Positions 7,939 to 17,207 of a stretch of DNA of 64,000 nucleotides are shown in pieces. Under the pieces are notes generated by a model, which ran no database searches, was not told where the DNA came from, and saw nothing but the letters and a program-made list of their open reading frames with translations. The stretch lies in the NCBI RefSeq assembly GCF_013204795.1, contig NZ_JABMKW010000016.1, positions 744,001 to 808,000 of the forward strand, written 5' to 3'. Position 1 is the first letter of the stretch, and every line of letters starts with the position of its first letter. This stretch comes from Pedobacter panaciterrae (GTDB lineage Bacteria > Bacteroidota > Bacteroidia > Sphingobacteriales > Sphingobacteriaceae). The translations under genes and the position numbers were made by a program.

Positions 7939-8535
7939 ATGGAATATAATCATCAGGGAATTACAAAAAACTGGAAGCTCCTGGTCGAGGGTGAGAAGCA
8001 GGGTCTTTACACCTGCTTCAATTTATTCTATGACGACCTCTATCGTTTTGGGATGTCGCTGTACCGAAATCCGGAATTGGTTAAAGAGAGCATCCAAAAC
8101 TTGTTTATAGAGCTTTGGCAAATAAGGGATAAACTAAGCCATGTACAAAACATTCAGCAATATGTTTTTACCGTCTATAAAAGGATTATGTATAAAACCT
8201 ATCAAAAGGAAATCCGCAAGGATCCTGGTAAAGTTGTACACCTGGAGGACCTTAATGAACAATATGTTTCAGTTCATTCTTACGAAGCAATACTGATTGC
8301 GAGCCAGGAAGATGAGCAGCTAAAAAAACGCTTGGAGCATGCGCTGAATAAGCTTACGCCAAGGCAAAAAGAAATTGTACAGCTACGTTATTTTGACTGT
8401 TTATCGTTCAAAGAAATTTCACACAAAACGGAGCTTACAGAAAGAACGGTTTACAATACCCTTCATAATGCAGTCAACGTTTTGCGTGATTCTCTTCTTT
8501 CCATTCTTATTCTTATGATCCTGGGCGATCTCTAA
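7939..8535 (+). CDS. ECF RNA polymerase sigma factor (FecI-like, PUL type)
   Basis: The 198-aa protein has sigma region 2 in the first half (LFYDDLYRFGMSLYRN...ESIQNLFIELWQIRD) and region 4 in the second (ALNKLTPRQKEIVQLRYFDCLSFKEIS...ERTVYNTLHNA), with no region 1 or 3. It belongs to the sigma-70 family used with FecR anti-sigma factors to control SusC/SusD loci in Bacteroidota. No FecR is next to it. The only FecR in the window heads the minus-strand PUL and lies 8.7 kb away at its other end. The sigma stop codon overlaps the convergent acyltransferase stop by 4 bp. Its partner is inferred from proximity. Confidence 0.9.
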   Translation: MEYNHQGITKNWKLLVEGEKQGLYTCFNLFYDDLYRFGMSLYRNPELVKESIQNLFIELWQIRDKLSHVQNIQQYVFTVYKRIMYKTYQKEIRKDPGKVVHLEDLNEQYVSVHSYEAILIASQEDEQLKKRLEHALNKLTPRQKEIVQLRYFDCLSFKEISHKTELTERTVYNTLHNAVNVLRDSLLSILILMILGDL

Positions 8536-9725
8536 ATTTTTAACCTGATATTTCTTTTTTCCAGCAAACCTGTAACTGATACAATTAGCAAGGCATAAAT
8601 CAATGATTTAAATAAGCCTGGCACCCCTGTGCGCATGACCTCCGGTAACTGCGAAAGTCCGAGTAGTCCAATTAATGCATAATGGATATAGGGTATCAAA
8701 TAACAGGTAAGTGTGCTGGTACCGGCCGGTTTAATGTAGTTATACCAGCTCGCCACTTTTCGGATATCACTGATGTACACCATTACTAAAAACCCAAGAA
8801 TTCCTATACCCGAGCAGATGGCCGTCCACGATGGTGTTGCCCTGATCTTAGAGATTCCCCAAACAGGGCGTGTAAGCAAGCCAAATCCAATAAGTACAAC
8901 AGCAAACAGAACCATCAATATCCAGAATTTCTTATTTGCTGAACTAAGGTTTCGATACGCAATGGAAGTAATGATGCCTGCCATACTAAATGCAGGCATT
9001 GACCCATCCCCTGCGATCCAAACGTACTTTTTTATGCTTTCTATTGGCCCCAGCCAGTCGAGAAATGAGGCACTGCTAAAAAGCATAAAAAAAACAAGGG
9101 CAAGCACCTGAATCACGGGTTTTCCGGCCGAGAAAAGATAAACACAGGAAGCAATGAAGTAAGCCCAGCCAATTAACCCAAGTATACCCCACCAATGAAT
9201 ACCCATAGCTGTTATTCCATTGCGGGTTTCTGTTTTATAGAGGGCGGCCAATATAGCCAATAGTAAAACTCCCCCAGCCCTTAACAGTTTTACGGTTAAT
9301 GACTCAGGGTTTTTATAGGCCATCCATATCAGAAAAAAGGCGGCTACCAATAAAATCATCCAGACATCCTTAGGCAAAATTGCATTATCTGCATAGCTTT
9401 CTGAATTGACAAGGAACAAGCCCATTACCAACAGTGCTATCGTTCTTGCTACAATATGAAAAAATACTGTGGTGTTTGTATCGCCCTTTTTGCTTCTGCT
9501 CTCTATTGCATAGGGCACAGATAAGCCTACGATAAATAAAAAAGCGGGAAATACAACATCGGCAAGCCCCATACCATCGGCATCGGCCGAAACATGTTCA
9601 AGCCAACCCGGAATGTCAATTAAGGTCCACAGATCGTTTACAAAAATCATCAATATCATCACTATTGCCCTGAAGGCATCGATAGAAATCAGTCTGGATA
9701 ATGTTACCCCTGGCTTAGCTGTCAT
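8532..9725 (-). CDS. DUF5009/HGSNAT-like membrane acyltransferase
   Basis: A 397-aa inner-membrane protein with about ten hydrophobic segments. The N-terminal pattern LISIDAFRAIVMILMIFVND, with the conserved Asp-x-x-R, is the signature of the DUF5009 / heparan-alpha-glucosaminide N-acetyltransferase-like family. Relatives transfer acetyl groups from cytosolic acetyl-CoA to amino sugars across the membrane, and they occur in Bacteroidota loci for GlcNAc-containing glycans. Its start overlaps the previous gene's stop (ATGA, 4 bp), so it is translationally coupled to the GH18-like gene. This makes it the last gene of the PUL. The exact substrate is inferred from context. Confidence 0.8.
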   Translation of the reverse strand: MTAKPGVTLSRLISIDAFRAIVMILMIFVNDLWTLIDIPGWLEHVSADADGMGLADVVFPAFLFIVGLSVPYAIESRSKKGDTNTTVFFHIVARTIALLVMGLFLVNSESYADNAILPKDVWMILLVAAFFLIWMAYKNPESLTVKLLRAGGVLLLAILAALYKTETRNGITAMGIHWWGILGLIGWAYFIASCVYLFSAGKPVIQVLALVFFMLFSSASFLDWLGPIESIKKYVWIAGDGSMPAFSMAGIITSIAYRNLSSANKKFWILMVLFAVVLIGFGLLTRPVWGISKIRATPSWTAICSGIGILGFLVMVYISDIRKVASWYNYIKPAGTSTLTCYLIPYIHYALIGLLGLSQLPEVMRTGVPGLFKSLIYALLIVSVTGLLEKRNIRLKI

Positions 9726-11059
9726 TTGAGTATCTTGCTTAATGTATTCATTAAGGAATTTTCGCCCACTGCATCATAGTCGCCTGCCCAAAGATACGCT
9801 CCTTTAAAGCCTTTTTCTTTTATGTAATTGGCTTTTTGAGTTACCAGCGGAATTCCATTGAAATATACACCTTTAGCTTCAACAGCTGTAAATTCTTTTT
9901 GAGCAGCCGTTGGGTCTTTTACTAATATGTCTTTAAACTGCATATAATCATAAGATCCCCAGCTCAGGTTATTACCGTCTCCATCTAATTCAAGATACCT
10001 TACACCAAAAGCTGGTATTCCTAGCACAATTTTGTTAGCAGGGAAACCTTTATTTCGCCAGATGGTTGCGCCATCATTCATAAAACTAAGTGATGACTGC
10101 TGTCCTAAAGGAGCTCCCGGGCCTACGTGTGCACCATCCTCAAATGCGTGAACATTTATCCAATCGGCTTTAGAAAGATCAGTATATTCCCAATGCATAT
10201 AGTTTGTGGTTACCGTGGCGGTAACAATGCTTCCAACTGGTAATGCCGCCTTTAACTCTGATACGAAAGGGCCAACGGATTGAGCACTTTTAGCAGAGAT
10301 ATCGTAAACGTCGTTACTTAGGTCTGTCATCATGACATCTATTCCGTCCAGCTTTCTGTTTACAACATATTGAGTAAGGGCTTGTACCAGATGAGCTCTT
10401 TTTGCTGCATCGCTGATCACCAAACCAAAATCTGTACTGTTGTATAACGACCATCCATCTACTCCCGACAGTCGGCCAGTAACACCCAGCAGCACCGGAA
10501 CGCCATTCATATGGCCCCGGGCAACAAGTTCATCTATGTTTTGATTCTGGTTTCCCTTCGAAAAATCAACCTCTCCATCGGGAAGCACCCTTGCCCCGCT
10601 AAAAGCCACATGGGAAACATTGGCCCAGGTAACATTGGCCGAAACCCCGTTTTCAGAAAGATAAGGCATATTTACAAATGGGCTAACTTTTGGTGTATAA
10701 GTGGATGGGCTAACCAGAACCTTAGATAGGCGCGTGGCGGTCTGTCCATTAAATGTGGCTTCCAGTTTAATTTCAAATTCACCTCCTGCCGTGGGGGTAA
10801 ATGTAAAGGCAGTATCTGTTGAAACCTCTTTACCATCTACCTTCCAGCTTAATTTTGTTTTAGCTCCGGGAGCCGGGGAAAATAGCAGGCGGTTATAGAC
10901 GGCCGATTGCCCTTCCTGTATAATTCTGGATGGCGACTGAAATACCAATCCCTGGTCGAAGATCCGGGGATGAAAATCTCCGCCAACCTCATTATTGTCT
11001 TTTTTACACCCGAGCATAAATATCAGCAGGGGAAATATAAGGTATACTATTTTTTTCAT
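9722..11059 (-). CDS. GH18-fold lipoprotein with degenerate catalytic motif
   Basis: The 445-aa lipoprotein (lipobox FMLGC, Cys18) has a PKD/Ig-like domain (about 35-117) and then a GH18 TIM-barrel domain (about 125-445). Barrel landmarks include VSHVAFSGARV, VPVLLGVTG, the IVLGIPAFGVRY strand and a C-terminal YLWAGDYD. The catalytic DGxDxDxE motif is DGIDVMMT at 238-245: the second Asp is Met243 and the catalytic Glu is Thr245. Without that Glu, substrate-assisted GH18 catalysis should fail. I infer a surface glycan-binding protein that holds substrate for the intact GH18 encoded just upstream. It is coupled to the acyltransferase by a 4-bp overlap. Confidence 0.85.
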   Translation of the reverse strand: MKKIVYLIFPLLIFMLGCKKDNNEVGGDFHPRIFDQGLVFQSPSRIIQEGQSAVYNRLLFSPAPGAKTKLSWKVDGKEVSTDTAFTFTPTAGGEFEIKLEATFNGQTATRLSKVLVSPSTYTPKVSPFVNMPYLSENGVSANVTWANVSHVAFSGARVLPDGEVDFSKGNQNQNIDELVARGHMNGVPVLLGVTGRLSGVDGWSLYNSTDFGLVISDAAKRAHLVQALTQYVVNRKLDGIDVMMTDLSNDVYDISAKSAQSVGPFVSELKAALPVGSIVTATVTTNYMHWEYTDLSKADWINVHAFEDGAHVGPGAPLGQQSSLSFMNDGATIWRNKGFPANKIVLGIPAFGVRYLELDGDGNNLSWGSYDYMQFKDILVKDPTAAQKEFTAVEAKGVYFNGIPLVTQKANYIKEKGFKGAYLWAGDYDAVGENSLMNTLSKILK

Positions 11060-11091
11060 CTGAATATCTTTATTATTTTAAATAATTTCTC

Positions 11092-12075
11092 TTATTGGAT
11101 TAAGGTATTTATGGCCGACAAAAGTGATTTATCTCCTATTGCATCTCCCAGCAATTGCCAGATCATGATGCCTCCTGCTTTTTTATTCAAAGCAAAGCCG
11201 ACCTTTTTCTTTATGGTTGGTAATCCGTTATAATAGATCGTTCCCTTATTGGGCACGACAACAAAATCAACAAGCTCTGAGCCTGGAAATCCTGTTACAA
11301 TATCGCCATAAGAATAGCTCTCCTGAATTGAGGGGCCAAAACCATATCCATAAAATGGCAAGCCAAGTGTAAGCTTATTTGCAGGCACGCTTCTGGAAGT
11401 GTTCCAATAAGCAAAGTCTGTTTCTGCCGCTTCATAGGTTGAATGGGGGCCCGGTTTTTCTTTATTCCACGGACCCGTCTGGTCATAAGACATGATGTTA
11501 ACCAGATCGAACAAAGCCAGTGCCTTATCTGATATTGCATTTCCGTTCCAGGTTGCTACTGCCGCTGTTAGTAGTTTTTTATGCGGCTTTAAGGCGCTCG
11601 ACAATTCAACAATCAACCCTTCATAGTTCAAATCAATAAAGTCTCCTTCCAGGTCAACATCTACCCCGTCAAAATTATAGGTATTGGTTAGCTTAACCAG
11701 TTCCTTAATCAATTCAGCACGTTTAGCTGGTTTGATCAGTTCCTTTAAATGTTGCGGGGCATTCCCTCCTCCAAAGGAGAACAAAACCTTTACCTTATTG
11801 TCATGGGCCCTTTTTATGGCTGCGGTTAAACCTGCAGATGGACTAAACAATCCATTGGCATCCGGATTTAAAAAAGCAATGTTCAAATGTGTGATCTTGC
11901 TGAAATCCAGCTTTGCTGATTCCGCATCCAGGTCGCCGCTTCCAAATATATATCCAACAACATAAAACCCTTTATCTTTTTTGTCTGGCATACTCTGATC
12001 TGTTGCTTTTGATTTGGCACAGGACACTAATGCAAACAAGCAAATGATTTGTATAAAAATTCTTGACTTTCTCAT
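11092..12075 (-). CDS. GH18 glycoside hydrolase lipoprotein (chitinase/endo-GlcNAcase type)
   Basis: The 327-aa lipoprotein (LVSC lipobox, Cys19) has an intact GH18 barrel. The SFGG motif is at 100-103, and the catalytic DGVDVDLE spans 136-143 with E143 as general acid. It also has the MSYDQTGPW motif and a C-terminal GIMIWQLLGD. GH18 enzymes cleave beta-1,4 bonds next to GlcNAc by substrate-assisted catalysis, in chitin-type chains or in the N-glycan core. The single-domain, surface-lipoprotein form and the SusC/SusD context fit an outer-surface endo-acting enzyme. I chose the ATG at 12075 because it begins a clean lipoprotein signal. A longer in-frame start at 12174 would run into the SusD gene. 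Confidence 0.9.
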   Translation of the reverse strand: MRKSRIFIQIICLFALVSCAKSKATDQSMPDKKDKGFYVVGYIFGSGDLDAESAKLDFSKITHLNIAFLNPDANGLFSPSAGLTAAIKRAHDNKVKVLFSFGGGNAPQHLKELIKPAKRAELIKELVKLTNTYNFDGVDVDLEGDFIDLNYEGLIVELSSALKPHKKLLTAAVATWNGNAISDKALALFDLVNIMSYDQTGPWNKEKPGPHSTYEAAETDFAYWNTSRSVPANKLTLGLPFYGYGFGPSIQESYSYGDIVTGFPGSELVDFVVVPNKGTIYYNGLPTIKKKVGFALNKKAGGIMIWQLLGDAIGDKSLLSAINTLIQ

Positions 12076-12097
12076 CGTATGAAAATTAGGTTTAACA

Positions 12098-13687
12098 TTA
12101 TGGTTTATCCCACCAAACCCTGTTGGTCCAGGTATTACCACCAGGGCCAATTGCAGCCACCGCAGCAGCAGCATTCACTGCATTTTGCTCCAGTTCAAAA
12201 ATTGGATATTCAAATCTTCTTGGCGTGGTTTGAACGGATGAGTCGTAATTAGTAGATGAAGCTAAGGCAGGAAAGCCTGTTCTTCTCCAGTTTGCGTAAG
12301 CTTCCGGTCCGTTTAAAAGCAATGCAATCCACAGCTGTTTGTTGATCATCTCAATTTCCCTTCCCGGAATCAGGTTGTTCCCTTTTATGAAATTGCTGAT
12401 GTCTGTTGAGCTGATAGAAGGCCCGCCCGGGAAAAGGCTTAACTGCGAAATTGCAGCTTCAATACCTTTTGCATAATGTTCTGCAGCTGTGCCACCAAAG
12501 GTTGTGCCCCACCTTACTGTTGCTTCGGCAAGCAGCAATTCAACTTCGGCATAAGTCTGGTGAAGAAAAGGGGCATTGTTACGAATGAGGAAATTAGCCA
12601 GCTGCGCTTTTTGATCGTTGTTAACGGCTTCAGTTGGCCCAACACCTGGTATGTCAATGGTGATTGGATTCATCCAGCCATCCCAAATGTACTCATTAGG
12701 AGGTACCCCGTTATAACCAATCTGCGCTTTAACCTGATCTGTGATGTCAGTGCGTTCAAAAGGTCTGTTCACAATGTCAATATAATACCTTACCATATGT
12801 GAAAGACGAGGGTCGTTAGTGCTTCTCAGTTGTTCTATGAAAGGGTCCTGAACACGAGGAATAACCTCAGACTGACAAAAAGCTGCAGACACGCCATTTC
12901 CTCTAATATCTATATAGCTGTTTTGTACATCCTGATGAACTATTTTACACATCTCTGCATTGCTGGTAAAAACACCCGCCGCAAATGCAGCCTGAGCTTC
13001 CGTTTTTGCTTTATCAGGATTAATCTTTACCAGACGCATGGCATACCTTAGTCTAAGCGAATTGGCGAATTTTTTCCAGGAAGCAATTCCACCATTATAG
13101 AAAAGATCGCCTTTCACGGCATCCTTAGAAGCATCAAGTTGGGCCGAGGCCTCGGCAAGTTCTTTAAAAAAATCGTTGTAGATTTCTTCCTGTTTATCAA
13201 ACTTGGGTTGTACTATTCCATCTGTAAATGCTTTGCCCGCTTCAAAATATGGGATATCTCCATACACATCTGTTATTCTGGCAAATTCATACACCTTCAT
13301 AATACGGCAGATGGCATTCAGATTCGTTTTTAAAGGATCATTTTTAGTCCGGTTCACCGCATCTACAATATTTACCACATCATTGTTGTACGTGTTATTC
13401 CATAAAGAGGAAAGGTAGTTTCGGTCGTATACATAGAACTGGCCATTTCTATTCAGCCAGATTCCTCCAATTTGCTGTACAAGAGGCATTGTAAATACAA
13501 GACCCAGCTTTTCATTTACTTCCAGATCTCCTGAGAAGCGTAGTTGAACGTTTGTGAGCTGTAAAGAAGGATCAAGATTGCTTGATCTGGTAGGATCAAT
13601 ATTTACATCCCCAAATTTTTTACAGGCACTGAGCATCAATACCATTATGGCAAGTACGAATGCGTATTTTTTTAAATTCGTTTTCAT
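12098..13687 (-). CDS. SusD/RagB-family outer-membrane lipoprotein
   Basis: The 529-aa lipoprotein (lipobox LSAC, Cys22) is of the SusD-like type that begins KFGDVNIDPTRS and ends in the characteristic NRVWWDKP. Helical TPR-like segments with YAEVELLLAEA and YAKGIEAAI patterns are visible. It forms the lid of the SusC transporter and binds glycan at the cell surface. It follows SusC by 23 bp and precedes the GH18 gene by 22 bp, so the operon is tight. The GH18 context suggests a GlcNAc-containing oligosaccharide as ligand. Confidence 0.92.
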   Translation of the reverse strand: MKTNLKKYAFVLAIMVLMLSACKKFGDVNIDPTRSSNLDPSLQLTNVQLRFSGDLEVNEKLGLVFTMPLVQQIGGIWLNRNGQFYVYDRNYLSSLWNNTYNNDVVNIVDAVNRTKNDPLKTNLNAICRIMKVYEFARITDVYGDIPYFEAGKAFTDGIVQPKFDKQEEIYNDFFKELAEASAQLDASKDAVKGDLFYNGGIASWKKFANSLRLRYAMRLVKINPDKAKTEAQAAFAAGVFTSNAEMCKIVHQDVQNSYIDIRGNGVSAAFCQSEVIPRVQDPFIEQLRSTNDPRLSHMVRYYIDIVNRPFERTDITDQVKAQIGYNGVPPNEYIWDGWMNPITIDIPGVGPTEAVNNDQKAQLANFLIRNNAPFLHQTYAEVELLLAEATVRWGTTFGGTAAEHYAKGIEAAISQLSLFPGGPSISSTDISNFIKGNNLIPGREIEMINKQLWIALLLNGPEAYANWRRTGFPALASSTNYDSSVQTTPRRFEYPIFELEQNAVNAAAAVAAIGPGGNTWTNRVWWDKP

Positions 13688-13710
13688 GTTTATCTCCCTT
13701 GATGAATCTC

Positions 13711-16700
13711 TTAAAACTTAAAGTTTAAATTAAAGCCCCAGCTGCGTCTGGTTGGCAAAGAGCCATACTCCAGACCCTGTCCGTTTCCATTATTGTAATT
13801 AGAATCAGGATCTACATTTGGTACATCGCTGAAAAGAATAAATGGATTTCGGCTTACCAGCGCTACCTGTATATTTCTAACTCCCCATTTAGCAGAGATT
13901 CTTTCAGGAATGGTATAGCCCAAGGTGATCTCACGCATTTTAACATAAGTTCCAGAGTAGATATAAGGTCTGGCTACACCACCGCTTGATACGATCTGTG
14001 GCCAGTAAACTGAAGGATCAACGGCTTTTGTGTTTTTAACAAAGTTCCCATTCTCGTCTTTAACTACACCTTCAGGAACTAAGCCCCTCACCTTTCCTAT
14101 TGCCTTCCATTGGTCAAGTGTGTAACCCTGGGCCTGTCTTTCTTCTTCCGATGCAATCCATTCTTCACGTCCGGCAAGTGTAGTGTTTAAACTACCACGA
14201 CTGGCGGCAAAAAGATTAGTCATTGAAAACAGGTCTGACCCGAACTTCACATCGATAAGTGCACTTAAACTAAAGTTTTTGAAATAAACCGTATTGCTAA
14301 CACCACCTGTCCAATCGTAAATTCCTTTACCAACTACTTGTCTTTCGTCGCTTTGCAGAGGCAAAAGTGTAGTAGGGTCAAGTATCACATTTCCATTGGG
14401 ATCTTTCTGATAGTCGAACGACAAGATAGAGCCATAGTTTTCACCTGGTTTTGCTATTACCGCAACCCCCATCCATCTCGCCTCCGATAGGGTTAAAAAA
14501 GGAACACCATCGGCCAGAGATTCAACTCTATTGACATTCCGGGCGAAATTAAAGCTCACATCCCATTTAAAATCTTTCTTGGCAACCGGACTTGCAGTAA
14601 GCAGTACCTCGATCCCTTTATTTGAAACCACTCCTGCATTGATCATCCTTGTAGAAAAACCTGAGGAGAAAGGACTTGGAACATTATTGATCTGATCTCT
14701 TGATCTTTGGTTGTAATAAGTAACATCAAGTCCAATTCTGTTTTCAAAGAACTTTAGTTCCGTACCTATTTCCCAGGAGCGTGTACGGGTTGGCAACAGA
14801 TTGGCATTTGGCATTCTGGCCGTATTCAATCCTCCATAAGACATTCCGTTAAAAGACAATGGATTTACCGAATAATACAGGTCCAGTAAATAAGGATCGG
14901 TATCACTAGCCACCTCAGAAATTGCCGCTCTTAATTTACCCATCGTTAAGACTTTCTTACTTAATTTAAAGGCATCAGAGAAGACAAAACTTGAAGACAG
15001 TGATGGATAAACATAGTCTTTATTCAATGTAGAATAAGCATCATTTCTAACTGTTGCATCCAGGTACAGATAACCTTTATAGCCTACACTAAGCAGTGCA
15101 TAAACAGAGTTTAAGTTCTTTTTATACGGCACAGGGATAATACTTTTATCGGTAAAACTTGTAGGGGTAATTGCATCAGGAACAGTAAGATTTGTGAACT
15201 GCATAAAGTCTGCATTGTTGTGTACCCTCGAAATACTACCCCCTAAACGGGCGGCCAGATAAAGAGAAGGTGTAACCTGTTTTTGCCCGGTAATTAATAC
15301 ATCGGCCTCTGTAGTTACGTGCTTTCTGTTGATCTGATCCAGCGCTCCGGTTACTACACCCGGTGTAGTTCTTGGACTGAATTTTTCAAAATTGATATAG
15401 GTAAGGTCTGTTGATCCGCGACCTTGAATACTTAACCAATCGGTGATTTCATAGTTTAATTGCAGGGCACCTAACAGACGATTCTTTTTGGTTGTGTTCT
15501 TCATTTCGTTAATTACCCAATATGGATTTAAACGATACTGACCACCACCCCATTCGATATAAGAACCATCTGGGTTTTTATAAGTTTCTGCAAACCATGC
15601 CTGATCTACATTATTTGCAAGCCCTATAAAAGCATTTCCAATATTCCCCGGATCATCAGCCAAAGCAGGACGATTATTTACATTTTCGTCCATGTAAAAA
15701 GCCCTGGCTTCGAGAGAGAGCTTAGAACCAAATTTTGATGTACCATTAAAAGTAAATGAATTTCTTCTAATGCCACTTTCAGGAATGATGTCGTTATTTC
15801 TAAGATCAGTAGCAGAAAATCTGACAGATGATTTTTCATTGGCGTTACTGAAGGAAACATTATTGGTAAATGTAGTACCGGTTCTGAAAAAGCCACCAAT
15901 ATTGTCGCCAATCTTTTGGTAAGGCCTATACACATCGTCGTACGATACCACCATTAAATCAGGATCCAGTCTGGCACCAAAGTTATTAAACATTGATGTT
16001 CTTGCCTGTAAAGAGGAGGTATTGATGGTCTGATTACGGCCTTGACCATATAAGTACTGGTACCCATCGAAGGAAGTAAGCTGATTCTCAAATGATGCAG
16101 TGCTGTTTACTTCTATACCAAGGTCAGAAGTGCCTTTACCCCGTTTCGTTGTGATCAAAATAACTCCATTGGCGGCTCTTGCACCGTACAAAGCCGATGC
16201 AGAGGGACCTTTTAATACGCTGATTTTATCAATGTCGTCCGGATTTATTGCAGATATTGCATCTCCGAAATCATATCCCTGAGCATACATCTCAGATCCT
16301 GTACCTCCGTAATTCGAGTTATCTATTGGAACCCCATCTACCACATACAAAGGCTGGTTATTGCCCGTAACTGTGGTATTACCACGAATGATCACTCTGG
16401 AAGATCCGGCAGGCCCACCTGCTGTACTGTTAATGATAAGACCTGCTACCTTTCCAGCTAAAGAGTTAATTACGTTTGTTTCTCTTGCTTTTTTTAATCC
16501 CTCGCCATTTACCTCAGAAACCGCATACCCCAAAGATCTTTCTTCTCTTTTGATACCCAGTGCGGTAACAACTGTTTCTTTCAGTTCAAGCGATTCCTCT
16601 TTCAGCACCACAGTTATATTTTTCTGTGATTCACTGGCAACAATGCCGGTTTGCTGAAAGCCCATCATCCGGAACCTGATGATGTCGCCTTTATTGGCTG

Positions 16701-17178
16701 CAATAGAAAACTTCCCGTTCTCATTAGTTGAAACTGTTTTGTTAGCCGTGGCATTAATCACAGAAACTCCGGGAATCGGGATGTTTTTTTCATCGGTAAC
16801 CGTTCCGGTTATGGTAAATTCAATTTTTACAACCACCGGCTTGTAAGATTGGATCATTATCGTTTGTCCGTTGATCTGATATTTGATACTCACCTTTTTT
16901 GAAATGGCATCCAGAACGTCGTTAATTTTCTGTTTTTCGATATTCAGATCAAACCTTGCGTTTACATTTAAATCGAGTGGGTTGTAAGAAAAGTGCACTT
17001 GTCCCTGACTTTCTATTTGTTTAAAAGCATCCAGGATGGTGGTGTTTTTCCATTTAAATGAGTACAATTTATCTTTGGACTGTGCATATGCGGACGTTGA
17101 CAGGATTAGAACAACGCATAAGCTTATTTTAAATAAAAGCCCATAAAAGAAATAATAGGTTGGTAAGTTTTTTTTCAT
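13711..17178 (-). CDS. SusC/RagA-family TonB-dependent transporter with STN domain
   Basis: The 1,155-aa outer-membrane protein has a signal peptide ending near SAYAQ. An STN (secretin/TonB short N-terminal) domain follows (about 40-112; FKQIESQGQVHFSYNPLDL is its core). Next come a carboxypeptidase-regulatory-like domain (about 118-205), the plug (about 210-335; YVVDGVPIDNSNYGG, SVLKGPSASALYG) and a 22-strand-type barrel ending in WGFNLNFKF. It imports oligosaccharides using TonB energy. The STN domain is the part that contacts a FecR anti-sigma factor, and a FecR gene sits 29 bp upstream, so the transporter is very probably also the sensor for sigma activation. Confidence 0.95.
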   Translation of the reverse strand: MKKNLPTYYFFYGLLFKISLCVVLILSTSAYAQSKDKLYSFKWKNTTILDAFKQIESQGQVHFSYNPLDLNVNARFDLNIEKQKINDVLDAISKKVSIKYQINGQTIMIQSYKPVVVKIEFTITGTVTDEKNIPIPGVSVINATANKTVSTNENGKFSIAANKGDIIRFRMMGFQQTGIVASESQKNITVVLKEESLELKETVVTALGIKREERSLGYAVSEVNGEGLKKARETNVINSLAGKVAGLIINSTAGGPAGSSRVIIRGNTTVTGNNQPLYVVDGVPIDNSNYGGTGSEMYAQGYDFGDAISAINPDDIDKISVLKGPSASALYGARAANGVILITTKRGKGTSDLGIEVNSTASFENQLTSFDGYQYLYGQGRNQTINTSSLQARTSMFNNFGARLDPDLMVVSYDDVYRPYQKIGDNIGGFFRTGTTFTNNVSFSNANEKSSVRFSATDLRNNDIIPESGIRRNSFTFNGTSKFGSKLSLEARAFYMDENVNNRPALADDPGNIGNAFIGLANNVDQAWFAETYKNPDGSYIEWGGGQYRLNPYWVINEMKNTTKKNRLLGALQLNYEITDWLSIQGRGSTDLTYINFEKFSPRTTPGVVTGALDQINRKHVTTEADVLITGQKQVTPSLYLAARLGGSISRVHNNADFMQFTNLTVPDAITPTSFTDKSIIPVPYKKNLNSVYALLSVGYKGYLYLDATVRNDAYSTLNKDYVYPSLSSSFVFSDAFKLSKKVLTMGKLRAAISEVASDTDPYLLDLYYSVNPLSFNGMSYGGLNTARMPNANLLPTRTRSWEIGTELKFFENRIGLDVTYYNQRSRDQINNVPSPFSSGFSTRMINAGVVSNKGIEVLLTASPVAKKDFKWDVSFNFARNVNRVESLADGVPFLTLSEARWMGVAVIAKPGENYGSILSFDYQKDPNGNVILDPTTLLPLQSDERQVVGKGIYDWTGGVSNTVYFKNFSLSALIDVKFGSDLFSMTNLFAASRGSLNTTLAGREEWIASEEERQAQGYTLDQWKAIGKVRGLVPEGVVKDENGNFVKNTKAVDPSVYWPQIVSSGGVARPYIYSGTYVKMREITLGYTIPERISAKWGVRNIQVALVSRNPFILFSDVPNVDPDSNYNNGNGQGLEYGSLPTRRSWGFNLNFKF

Positions 17179-17207
17179 ATTGTTTGGTTTGGTTAGGTTG
17201 TTGCGGT

